Source of the DNA: Ignavibacteria bacterium UBA4661
Lineage (GTDB): Bacteria > Bacteroidota > Ignavibacteria > Kapaibacteriales > UBA4661
Length of the DNA stretch: 7,792 nucleotides
NCBI GenBank assembly: GCA_002405405.1
Contig: DHLT01000019.1
Coordinates: 3,814-11,605, forward strand
Direction of reading: 5' to 3'
Shown here: in pieces, positions 1 through 6,681 of the stretch
Layout: each line of letters opens with the position of its first letter
Numbering within the stretch: position 1 is the first letter of the stretch
The notes under the pieces: model-generated
Told to the model about the DNA's origin: nothing
Databases searched by the model: none
The model's input: only the letters and a program-made list of their open reading frames with translations
Translations under genes and position numbers: made by a program

Positions 1-1208
1 GAATCATCTACAAGAATCCCCACAACCAATGACAAACCAAGCAATGTCATCAGATTTAGAGTAAAATTCATGATGTACATAAAAAAGAACACACCAATCA
101 TAGAGCTTGGTATCGCTATCATGACGATGAGTGAATTTCGAATGCTGTGCAAGAACAGAAACATTACAGCTGCAACAAGAAAAATAGCAATGCCTAAGTC
201 TGCTTTAACTGCATTTGCAGCATCAATTGTAAAAAGCGACCCATCTTGTGAAATATCAAACTTGATACCCTTGCTTGCATACATCTCCTCAAGATGATGA
301 ATTTCTTTTCGCACTAGACGACTGACATCAACTGAATTTGCATCACTTTGTTTTTGAACAAAAACACCAATAGTAGGCGTACCATTCAATCGCACATAGT
401 TTGTTGACTCTTTCGTACCATCTTGTACTTCAGCAACATCCGTTAGCTTTATTTCACCACCCGAACGTGAGCGACCAATGATCATATTTCTGATATCTTC
501 AACAGACACAAATTGCCCTGCAACCCGCACTGTTGTTTGGTTTTGAGCATCTTTGATGTTACCTGTCGGGAAATCTAAATTTGATGCTTTGAGGATACCA
601 AGAACATTCGACAAGGACAACCCAAAGGCACGAACTTTATCTTGATTGATATTGATTTTGATTTCACGCTCTTCCCCGCCAGAAAGGAAAACTGTACCCC
701 CACCATCGAGTCGTGATAAGCGTGGTTTTAATTGCTCTTTAGCAAGTTCGTATAATTCACGCGGAGGAATTTTGCCTGTCAAGCCCATACGAACAACTGG
801 GATCTCATCAAGAGCAATTTTCGATACTGTTGGTGTTTTTGCATCCGCCGGTAATTGCGATAAAACTTGATTGACACGTCGTTGAGCTTCTTGAACAGCA
901 ACATCTGGCTTTGCAGATTGATTAAACTGGATTTGAATCAACGAAATACCTTCTTGAGATGTCGCTGAAACTCGCTTAACATTATCCAAACCGGAAACTG
1001 CATCTTCAATAAGTTTTGTTACAGAGTTTTCAACCTCGCTTGGTGCGGCTCCAGGGTAGATGGTCGAAATAACAACCACCGGAATTGTAAATTTTGGAAT
1101 CAACTCATATCGCAGTTGATTATACCCGAAAAGCCCAAGGACGCTGAGTACAGCAAAGATCACGACCAAGAGCGATGGACGTTTAATGGATAGTTCTGTT
1201 ATCGTCAT
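1..1208 (-). CDS. RND-family (HAE1/AcrB-type) efflux pump, N-terminal 402 residues, cut by window edge
   Basis: Inner-membrane, proton-driven pump of the resistance-nodulation-division family, expected to export drugs or other hydrophobic compounds with an adaptor and an outer-membrane channel. Translation from ATG 1208-1206 begins MTITELSIKRPSLLVVIFAV. It gives the TM1 pattern of the family (about residues 10-30), then 'LIPKFTIPVVVISTIYPGA', typical of the start of the porter domain. A soluble porter region follows, then a hydrophobic block from about residue 330 ending in '...GLSLVVGILVDD'. The final Asp-Asp pair (about 401-402) matches the TM4 proton-relay aspartates of AcrB (D407/D408). 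AcrB-type pumps are about 1,000-1,050 aa, so roughly 60% of the protein lies beyond position 1. The gene starts 33 bp after the adaptor stop on the same strand, so it is probably cotranscribed. No strong Shine-Dalgarno precedes it, which leaves the start slightly uncertain. The family is secure; the substrate is unknown. Confidence 0.95.
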   Translation of the reverse strand, partial: MTITELSIKRPSLLVVIFAVLSVLGLFGYNQLRYELIPKFTIPVVVISTIYPGAAPSEVENSVTKLIEDAVSGLDNVKRVSATSQEGISLIQIQFNQSAKPDVAVQEAQRRVNQVLSQLPADAKTPTVSKIALDEIPVVRMGLTGKIPPRELYELAKEQLKPRLSRLDGGGTVFLSGGEEREIKININQDKVRAFGLSLSNVLGILKASNLDFPTGNIKDAQNQTTVRVAGQFVSVEDIRNMIIGRSRSGGEIKLTDVAEVQDGTKESTNYVRLNGTPTIGVFVQKQSDANSVDVSRLVRKEIHHLEEMYASKGIKFDISQDGSLFTIDAANAVKADLGIAIFLVAAVMFLFLHSIRNSLIVMIAIPSSMIGVFFFMYIMNFTLNLMTLLGLSLVVGILVDD

Positions 1209-1241
1209 GAGAGAATGATAATAGTTTGGTGAAGATCAATT

Positions 1242-2303
1242 TTATTTACTTGCTTGAATAGCAACAGCAACATTGTCAGCAAGATTGTTCTGCCCTGCCA
1301 CGACAATCACTTCGCCTTGATGCAATCCTTGCACGATTTCAACGAAATCACCCGATTGTGCGCCAACAACCACAGGGCGCGACTTTGCGACATTATTTTC
1401 AATCACAAATACTTTTGGTTCTTTGATACTACCCACAATAGCAAAGCGCGAAATCATGAGCGTTTTGCGTGCAGGAAGATCAGGAAATTTCACATTGGCA
1501 AACATGCCGGATTTCAAGGGGTTTGCGGCGATATTTTTCACAGCAACTTCAACAGGATACGTATGCGCTTCATCGCCTTTGGCGGAGATTGAATACACTG
1601 TTCCTGTGAATTGTACGCCGGGATATACATCGGTTGTAATGACTGCTTTGTCGCCATTTTTCAGCGCAAAGACAGTCTTTTCCGCCACATTGATACGAGC
1701 TTTGAGAACGGACACATCTACAATCGTAGCAACGATAACGCCATTCTGCACCATTGCGCCAATATCGATTGGGCGAGCTGTAATCACGCCATCGATCGGC
1801 GAGGTAATTTTTGTATCGCTCAACTGGCGTTTTGCGGTAATCAATTGTGCTTCAGCGAGTTTGTATGCCAAGCGAACATTGTCAAGCTGTTGCTCAGACG
1901 TAGCGCGATCTTTAAGCAATTTTTCTACTCGCTCAAAGTCTGATTTTGCCTTAACAAAGTTTGCTTCAGCACTCATGAGATTAGCCTTACGCAATTCATC
2001 ATCAACCTGCATCAGGACTTGCCCCTTTTTAACATTATCTCCAACTTTAACAAAAACTTCAACGACCCTGCCCGAAGTTTCAGATGCGACAGATACCTCG
2101 TTATTACCGATCAAGTTGCCGGTAATTTCAATATTTGGAGCAAGTGATTGGATCATAGCAGTATCAATAGCAACAGTAACAGCAGAAATCAACTCTTGTT
2201 TTGTTGTTGTTGCCGTTAGAGCAGCTTTGCGACCGGCAAGTGTAAATCCTATACTTCCGACAATAACAATCACGATAAGCGCGATAATGACTTTACGTTT
2301 CAT
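1242..2303 (-). CDS. RND efflux periplasmic adaptor (membrane fusion protein, AcrA/HlyD-like)
   Basis: A 353-aa adaptor that joins the RND pump to an outer-membrane channel across the periplasm. Residues 5-21 form a hydrophobic signal-anchor without a lipobox cysteine, so it is probably membrane-anchored rather than a lipoprotein. Residues about 68-100 are the first half of a biotinyl/lipoyl-like domain ('ETSGRVVEVFVKVGD', 'KKGQVLMQVD'). Residues about 102-162 form the alpha-helical hairpin. Residues about 163-195 ('TKITSPIDGVITARPIDIGA') are the returning lipoyl half, 197-275 the beta-barrel, and 276-350 the membrane-proximal domain. The length is usual for the family. I chose ATG 2303 because AGGAG lies 5 nt upstream; the in-frame ATG at 2336 would add 11 residues ahead of the signal-anchor and has no such site. 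It lies between the TetR gene (60-bp gap) and the pump gene (33-bp gap), in the same direction. Confidence 0.95.
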   Translation of the reverse strand: MKRKVIIALIVIVIVGSIGFTLAGRKAALTATTTKQELISAVTVAIDTAMIQSLAPNIEITGNLIGNNEVSVASETSGRVVEVFVKVGDNVKKGQVLMQVDDELRKANLMSAEANFVKAKSDFERVEKLLKDRATSEQQLDNVRLAYKLAEAQLITAKRQLSDTKITSPIDGVITARPIDIGAMVQNGVIVATIVDVSVLKARINVAEKTVFALKNGDKAVITTDVYPGVQFTGTVYSISAKGDEAHTYPVEVAVKNIAANPLKSGMFANVKFPDLPARKTLMISRFAIVGSIKEPKVFVIENNVAKSRPVVVGAQSGDFVEIVQGLHQGEVIVVAGQNNLADNVAVAIQASK

Positions 2304-2308
2304 AAAAT

Positions 2309-2313
2309 CTCCT
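2309..2313 (-). promoter_or_regulatory. Shine-Dalgarno site of the adaptor gene
   Basis: AGGAG on the minus strand ends 5 nt before ATG 2303. It is the best ribosome-binding site in the window and decides this start over the upstream in-frame ATG at 2336, which has only AT-rich sequence before it. Confidence 0.7.
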
Positions 2314-2363
2314 AGAATGAGCGTAAAAGTGGACATAAATAAATGTTCAAAAACAAAAATGTC

Positions 2364-3107
2364 TTAGATAAGCAGGCAGTAATCTTTGGGTATAAACTCT
2401 TTGCGATCTAATAGGTGTTGGTAGGTATTTCGGCCGTGCTCGGTAAAAGCACCTTCAAAAAAGATGCGAATGATCATGGTATAAAGCGACTCAGGTGTTA
2501 ATGGCAGCGTACTAACAATACTTGGCTTAAAGCCCCCTTCTATGACCGCGAGGAACATTAACATAACCACATGAGGGTTAACATCTTTGCGGAGATACTT
2601 CTGCTTTATCCCCTGCTGAATTAGATCCAGAAAGTGCGTACGAACAGTTTCTTCGCGCTTTTTAGCATGGGAACTATAGACTTCGGGCAAATATCGCTCT
2701 AAATCAGACCAAAATGCAACAGATTGCTGAGAAATCTTTGTACCGATAAAATGACCAAGCAGCGCATGTTTTTCAATGAAATTATACTGTTTAGATTCAA
2801 CTAAGGATCTACAGTAGTTCGACATTTCTGCTTCAGTCTGATCAACAATTTCACGGATCAAATCATCCTTTGTAGAGTAATAACGATACAGAGTCTTTTT
2901 GCTTATTCCTAATGTTTGCGCTAGTTCCTCCATAGTTACACGGCTGAAACCAAAGGTAAAGAACAATTTTTTTGCTGACGACTGAATGCGTAATTGAACA
3001 GTAGTATCTACAAGATAGCTGTCTCCATTTATCGAGACCATGGGATTCTTGATTCCGTTAACTTGGGCAACTACTACGGTAGATTCCTTTTTACTTTTTC
3101 TTGGCAT
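2364..3107 (-). CDS. TetR/AcrR-family transcriptional regulator of the efflux operon
   Basis: A 247-aa DNA-binding regulator. From ATG 3107, residues about 43-85 are the TetR N-terminal domain: 'AKKLFFTFGFSRVTMEELA' is the first helix and turn, and 'LGISKKTLYRYYSTKDDL' contains the HTH recognition helix with the family-typical TLYRYY and K-DDL. The all-helical remainder (about 90-247) is the variable ligand and dimer domain. TetR proteins are usually about 190-220 aa; this one has some 40 polar residues before the HTH domain, so a later start is possible (Met at 3041), although neither start has a clear Shine-Dalgarno. A TTG start at 3134 is also open but less likely. It is the first gene of the TetR-adaptor-pump set, so it probably represses its own operon, relieved by a pump substrate. 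The palindrome at 3163-3180 is the likely operator. The effector cannot be read from the sequence. Confidence 0.93.
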   Translation of the reverse strand: MPRKSKKESTVVVAQVNGIKNPMVSINGDSYLVDTTVQLRIQSSAKKLFFTFGFSRVTMEELAQTLGISKKTLYRYYSTKDDLIREIVDQTEAEMSNYCRSLVESKQYNFIEKHALLGHFIGTKISQQSVAFWSDLERYLPEVYSSHAKKREETVRTHFLDLIQQGIKQKYLRKDVNPHVVMLMFLAVIEGGFKPSIVSTLPLTPESLYTMIIRIFFEGAFTEHGRNTYQHLLDRKEFIPKDYCLLI

Positions 3108-3162
3108 ACAGCAATGATAACACAGAATAAACAAATTTAACGATGGAAACTATAACTGTTTT

Positions 3163-3180
3163 TTAAGTTTCCAAACTTAA
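3163..3180. promoter_or_regulatory. Candidate TetR operator (palindrome upstream of the efflux operon)
   Basis: TTAAGTTT-CC-AAACTTAA is a perfect inverted repeat with 8-bp arms and a 2-bp centre, 56-73 bp before the regulator ATG. Size, symmetry and position fit an autoregulatory TetR operator. On the minus strand a perfect TTGACA (3193-3188) lies just upstream of it and a TATAGT (3154-3149) just downstream. Those two hexamers are 33 bp apart, too far for one standard promoter. The minus-strand TAAGTTTG inside the palindrome (3179-3172) also matches the Bacteroidota -7 consensus TAnnTTTG, so promoter and operator may overlap. The assignment to this regulator is inferred. Confidence 0.5.
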
Positions 3181-3258
3181 CATCTTATGTCAATCAATCC
3201 AAGAAAAAAATATTCCTATTGTTAATTGACAATTATTATTTCTCTATGTTACAAATGC

Positions 3259-3293
3259 AAAAAAAATCCGTTGAAAAATATCTCAACGGATTT
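3259..3293 (-). terminator. Intrinsic terminator of the four-helix membrane protein gene
   Basis: An 11-bp perfect stem (TCAACGGATTT at 3283-3293 with AAATCCGTTGA at 3264-3274) around an 8-nt loop. In the minus-strand transcript it runs directly into eight U residues (A-run at 3259-3266 on the plus strand, partly shared with the stem). It lies about 37 bp past the stop codon at 3331. It separates this gene from the efflux operon and so implies that the regulator has its own promoter between 3108 and 3258. Confidence 0.88.
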
Positions 3294-3330
3294 CATCAAA
3301 AAAAGTTACGAGCAATGTCCACTACAACAT

Positions 3331-4644
3331 CTATTCACCTTTTGACAGCGATGGTAAATTTTGTTGCCGTGCACTGGCATCAAGCAATGCTTTAACAACT
3401 AATTCTTTTGCTGCAGCATTGACGGCTTTATCAATCGCTTCAGGAGGAATTTGATATGTGGCAAGAGCTTTAGACAAAGCACGCGCTGCTTCATCCTCAC
3501 TAAGCTTAAACTCACTTAACCCTTGAGTATTGTGAGCAACACGAAGAATGCCCTTATTCTGAATTTCATTTTGACCTTTGAGCTTTTCTAATGCTTTATC
3601 CATGCGCTCCTCTTCTTCAGTATAGAATAGCGATACACCCAACAATGCCAATAATGAGAACTCCAAAAGAATTGCAAAAAGAATCAATGATGGCTCAGTC
3701 GGAGGGATAAATTTCAATCCACGGATACCAATAATAATAATCAAAATTGCAGCACCAATGTAGGCGAATCCGGTAACATTATTGGCATATTTTTCGGTGA
3801 AATGATGAGCCATATACAACCGTAGTGCAGGAGTAATCTTGGTATGATTTCGTTGCCAATCATGAGCATCACTTGTATTCTCAATCTCTGTCAAAATGGA
3901 TTCAGAGAATTTTTCAGCGATACGAGCATATAGAACTGCTTCACGAAAAGAAGATGCACTTTCATTAGCTGAATAAACCTCATCGAATTTATCCTGACCA
4001 TTTACTTCATGATCCGATTTTGTTTCATTCCAAACCTTACGGAAAAGTGTTCGAACATGATGTGCATTATCATTCGCAGTGCGGTCAAGGACATCATCTG
4101 GCATAGTCAGCACATCGACGATCTCCGAATTAAAACCTGTGTTTAAACGAATTTTAATTTTAGTATGTGCTATAACTCGATCAATTTTTAGCGCGATGAA
4201 ACCAACACTCGAAGGCATCATCATAGTCAAAAATATTGCAACAGTAAATCCTATATCTAAAGAAAGAATGATAAACCCTAATGGCAACAAGATAATTGGT
4301 TCCTCACCCAACTTTGGCGATTTAATAATCCACTCAGATGATTTTTTGTGATAACCATCCTTATCTTCTGTGCGAACCTGACTTGAAAAATCAATTATAA
4401 ACTCCTTGCCGTATTTCTCTTTGTCGGGGATATCAGCTGTTGGTTTATCTTTTTGTAAAACGACGTACCGACCTTGAAATTCTTCAAGATGCCCTTTACT
4501 CTCGGGAGGACCAAAGAAAGAAATTGCGTAGCTACGAATAGCTAGAGGTGTTACTAAAAAATGCATCAATGCCGACACACCAACCAGAATAGCAAAGAAT
4601 ACTACAATTTGAGGTGTCGTATGCTTGAATGAGGAAGCACTCAT
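3331..4644 (-). CDS. Unrecognised membrane protein with four predicted transmembrane helices
   Basis: I do not recognise this 437-aa protein. Hydrophobic segments lie at about residues 12-34, 116-141, 291-310 and 318-341. The first pair brackets a polar segment (35-115) that is probably outside the membrane. A hydrophilic, mostly helical domain (142-290) separates the pairs, and a charged tail (342-437) begins 'YTEEEERMDKALEKLKG', likely coiled coil, and ends Ala-rich. With the N-terminus inside, the central domain and tail would be cytoplasmic; that topology is inferred. No catalytic motif, nucleotide-binding loop, signal-peptidase site or known receptor domain is visible. I chose ATG 4644 because AAGG lies 8 nt upstream; the longer frame back to 4722 begins with TTG. 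The gene is probably monocistronic: it has its own terminator at 3259-3293 and a divergent gap upstream. The reading frame is convincing; the function is unknown. Confidence 0.88.
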   Translation of the reverse strand: MSASSFKHTTPQIVVFFAILVGVSALMHFLVTPLAIRSYAISFFGPPESKGHLEEFQGRYVVLQKDKPTADIPDKEKYGKEFIIDFSSQVRTEDKDGYHKKSSEWIIKSPKLGEEPIILLPLGFIILSLDIGFTVAIFLTMMMPSSVGFIALKIDRVIAHTKIKIRLNTGFNSEIVDVLTMPDDVLDRTANDNAHHVRTLFRKVWNETKSDHEVNGQDKFDEVYSANESASSFREAVLYARIAEKFSESILTEIENTSDAHDWQRNHTKITPALRLYMAHHFTEKYANNVTGFAYIGAAILIIIIGIRGLKFIPPTEPSLILFAILLEFSLLALLGVSLFYTEEEERMDKALEKLKGQNEIQNKGILRVAHNTQGLSEFKLSEDEAARALSKALATYQIPPEAIDKAVNAAAKELVVKALLDASARQQNLPSLSKGE

Positions 4645-4652
4645 AATAAAAA

Positions 4653-4656
4653 CCTT
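4653..4656 (-). promoter_or_regulatory. Shine-Dalgarno site of the membrane protein gene
   Basis: AAGG on the minus strand, 8 nt before ATG 4644. It supports this start over the TTG at 4722. A minus-strand TATAAAAT (4713-4706), about 60 bp before the ATG, could be a -10 element, but no good -35 hexamer accompanies it. Confidence 0.45.
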
Positions 4657-5104
4657 AAAAGATGGATGAGAATGGTGATACACCAAATTATGCTTGCAGG
4701 ATAATATTTTATACAAGTCCAATAATAGTTCATTCTTCTTGCTTTCCCAAAAGAAACTTCACGAATATTTATAGCAAGATGAAAATTTAATAAAATACGT
4801 AAAGAAATTTCGCAGCTCCAAGTTTGCTTCGTAGATTTGAATTCCTCAATCATTGTTTACAAAACTATGAGATTACGTACTCTACATACGGGCATCGGTG
4901 AACGCGGTACAATTCGCGGCTCATCATTTTTGAGTAGCCAAGTGCTCCTTGCACGTATGATTCGTTCTATTCTTCTTTCCGGTCGCGTTCCGCAGTAATC
5001 CCCACCTTCCTCCAAATGTCCATGAGCGTTAACATAGTGGAACACTAACACGCTCTTTCGTTTACAGCTTTCGTTGATTTTTTCCAATACCATAATTCAT
5101 AGTG

Positions 5105-5171
5105 AGTAAGGTGTATTTCTACACTGCTCTCATCCATTCATATATCGTATCCTTACTTTAAAAGGTGTACT
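5105..5171 (+). promoter_or_regulatory. Promoter/leader and ribosome-binding site of lat
   Basis: AAAAGG (5160-5165) lies 6 nt before ATG 5172 and is a good ribosome-binding site. The octamer AAGGTGTA occurs twice, at 5108-5115 and at 5162-5169 overlapping that site. AGTAAGG (5105-5111) is complementary to CCTTACT (5151-5157), whose CCTT could instead pair with the AAGG of the ribosome-binding site. TACAC (5120-5124) can pair with either GTGTA copy. A weak promoter reading also exists: TCTACA (5118-5123), 17 bp, then TATATC (5141-5146), each 4 of 6 to the sigma-70 consensus. If that promoter is real, the upstream arms are not transcribed and the folding idea fails. The ribosome-binding site is likely; the rest is tentative. 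Confidence 0.4.
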
Positions 5172-6578
5172 ATGGCAACAGTAATTATGCCCGAAGTGCA
5201 ACGCACGACGAATGGGCACGCGCCGATCAACGGATCACTTCTTGTATCCGCTGATCTTGCACTTGACTCAATGCGTCAACATATGCTAATCGATGGCTTT
5301 GACCATGTAATTGATTTTGAACGCAGTCATGGTTCGTACATGGTAGAAGCTCGCTCCGGCAAGCGCTATCTTGATCTTTTTACCTGCATCGCATCAATGC
5401 CTCTCGGAATGAATCATCCCAAACTCAACAATGAGGAGTTTATCAAATACATAGGGAAGGTTGCTTTACACAAGCCATCAAATTCTGATATATACAGCGA
5501 AGAAATGGCTACCTTCGTTAAGACATTCTTCGAGATCGCTGTACCGAAAGCATTCAAATATTCATTCTTCATCGAAGGTGGTGCACTTGCCGTCGAAAAT
5601 GCTCTCAAAGTTGCTTTTGACTGGAAAGTTCAAAAAAATTTTTTGAAGGGATATAAGACAGAACGAGGACATAAGGTTATCCACTTCCGGAGAGCATTTC
5701 ATGGTCGCAGTGGCTATACAATGTCACTGACCAATACTGATCCAACTAAATATGCTCTCTTCCCTAAATTTGACTGGCCTCGCATTCATAATCCTGCAAT
5801 TAACTTCCCATTGAATGAAGAGAATCTTTTGCAGGTAATGAAAGAGGAGGAAGAAGCACTCAATCAAATTAAATCTGCATTTGCAACAAATCGCGATGAC
5901 ATTGCAGCAATTATTATCGAGCCAATTCAAGGAGAGGGCGGTGATAACCATTTCCGCCGCGAGTTTCTACAAGAACTTCGTAATCTTTGTGATGAAAATG
6001 AAGCATTACTCATTTTTGATGAAGTACAAACAGGTTTGGGTTTGACCGGTGCGATGTGGGCGCATGAAGCGATCGGTGTTACGCCTGACATCATGACTTT
6101 TGGTAAAAAAATGCAAGTTTGCGGTATTATAGTCACCGGCAGAATCGACGATATCGATAACCATGTAATCCGCAAATCTAGTCGCATTAACTCGACATGG
6201 GGTGGAAATATTGTTGATATGGTTCGCGTAACGAAATATTTAGAAATCATTCGTGATGAGAATTTATTAGAACATGTACGCACCACGGCTGATTATCTAC
6301 AAACTAAATTACACGAGATGCGTAGTGAATTCCCTAATCTTGTTTCTAACATTCGAGGTCGTGGTTTATTTGCCGCATTTACACTGCCAACGGCAGAAAA
6401 TAAAAATGAGTTTTTACATCACTCTTATAATGATGGGTTACTGTTAGTTGGATCTGGCGAGTCGTCTATTCGGTTCCGCCCACCACTGAACTTAACTAGA
6501 GAACAAGTGGACGAAGGTGTAGAAATCATGAGTGGTATCTTAAAAAAAATTGCAGAGAAATCGCCCCAACACTCATAA
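5172..6578 (+). CDS. lat: L-lysine 6-transaminase (lysine epsilon-aminotransferase)
   Basis: A cytosolic PLP enzyme that moves the epsilon-amino group of L-lysine to 2-oxoglutarate, giving 2-aminoadipate 6-semialdehyde (which cyclises) and glutamate. The 468 aa form a full class-III aminotransferase of the LAT subfamily. Visible are 'FIEGGALAVENALK' (134-146), the 'FHGRSGYTMSLTNTDP' substrate/cofactor segment (176-191), 'IEPIQGEGGDNHF' (249-261), 'IFDEVQTGLG' (281-290, with the Asp that holds the pyridine nitrogen), 'FGKKMQVCG' (310-318, with the Schiff-base Lys, probably K312) and 'SIRFRPPLN' (432-440, with the carboxylate-binding Arg). K312, E255, D283 and R434 are each 12 residues after the mycobacterial LAT residues K300, E243 (the switch Glu), D271 and R422 as I recall them, so all key residues appear present. 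ATG 5172 has AAAAGG 6 nt upstream. The gene is alone on its strand and ends at a strong terminator. No semialdehyde dehydrogenase or other lysine gene is adjacent. Confidence 0.95.
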   Translation: MATVIMPEVQRTTNGHAPINGSLLVSADLALDSMRQHMLIDGFDHVIDFERSHGSYMVEARSGKRYLDLFTCIASMPLGMNHPKLNNEEFIKYIGKVALHKPSNSDIYSEEMATFVKTFFEIAVPKAFKYSFFIEGGALAVENALKVAFDWKVQKNFLKGYKTERGHKVIHFRRAFHGRSGYTMSLTNTDPTKYALFPKFDWPRIHNPAINFPLNEENLLQVMKEEEEALNQIKSAFATNRDDIAAIIIEPIQGEGGDNHFRREFLQELRNLCDENEALLIFDEVQTGLGLTGAMWAHEAIGVTPDIMTFGKKMQVCGIIVTGRIDDIDNHVIRKSSRINSTWGGNIVDMVRVTKYLEIIRDENLLEHVRTTADYLQTKLHEMRSEFPNLVSNIRGRGLFAAFTLPTAENKNEFLHHSYNDGLLLVGSGESSIRFRPPLNLTREQVDEGVEIMSGILKKIAEKSPQHS

Positions 6579-6597
6579 CCAATATTGCTTTTGACAA

Positions 6598-6631
6598 AAA
6601 AGACCGCATAATTACAATTATGCGGTCTTTT
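6598..6631. terminator. Bidirectional intrinsic terminator between lat and the PTS IIA gene
   Basis: A perfect 16-bp inverted repeat, AAAAGACCGCATAATT (6598-6613) and AATTATGCGGTCTTTT (6616-6631), with 2 nt between the arms. It lies about 20 bp after the lat stop and about 50 bp after the stop of the convergent gene (6682). Rightward transcripts meet UUUU; leftward transcripts meet a longer run of six U (A-run 6596-6601), so it should work both ways, perhaps better leftward. Confidence 0.92.
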
Positions 6632-6681
6632 CATTTTAAAAAATTCACTAATACTGCCCTACTGAAGAGAACTCTGTTTCA

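Larger units (their letters stand above)
4645..5171. other. 527-bp divergent intergenic region, no confident gene
   Basis: This gap lies between the divergent starts of the membrane protein (4644, minus) and lat (5172, plus), so it should hold both promoters. Positions 4645-4860 are very AT-rich. Positions about 4867-5000 are richer in G+C and hold a 43-codon plus-strand frame (ATG 4867 to TAA 4996-4998). It contains 'HTGIGERGTIRGSSF' and 'LLARMIRSILLSGR', uses mostly CGT/CGC for Arg and GGT/GGC for Gly as lat does, and has no Shine-Dalgarno. The opposite frame (5093-4857, 78 codons) is Arg-rich through rarer codons such as AGA, AGG and CGA, and looks like its shadow. A second minus-strand frame (4853-4641, 70 codons) overlaps the membrane protein start by ATGA. 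I cannot support any of these as genes. Short inverted repeats near 5105-5165 are described under the lat leader. Confidence 0.6.

Noticed and set aside
2304..2336. Eleven-residue upstream extension of the adaptor (ATG 2336)
   Set aside because: The AGGAG site and the start of the signal-anchor both favour ATG 2303.
1423..2367. Long plus-strand open frame (314 codons) opposite the adaptor gene
   Set aside because: It is Ser/Thr/Ala-rich without any recognisable domain and is fully antisense to a clear membrane fusion protein; it is a shadow frame.
4645..4722. 26-residue upstream extension of the membrane protein (TTG 4722)
   Set aside because: It begins with TTG, runs through probable promoter sequence, and ATG 4644 has AAGG at good spacing.
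4641..4853. 70-codon minus-strand frame overlapping the membrane protein start by ATGA
   Set aside because: The overlap suggests translational coupling, but the product is rich in Trp, Cys and Ile with no domain, has no Shine-Dalgarno, and covers the expected promoter of the downstream gene. It is more likely chance in AT-rich DNA.
4897..4914. CGCG...CGCG short inverted repeat in the divergent gap
   Set aside because: Only 4-bp arms with no T-run and no conserved context; not distinguishable from chance.
4857..5093. 78-codon minus-strand frame in the divergent gap
   Set aside because: Its Arg codons are mostly AGA, AGG and CGA, unlike the confident genes, and the opposite strand has the better codon pattern; there is no Shine-Dalgarno.
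5927..6286. 119-codon minus-strand frame inside lat
   Set aside because: It is antisense to the conserved catalytic core of the transaminase and has no domain of its own.
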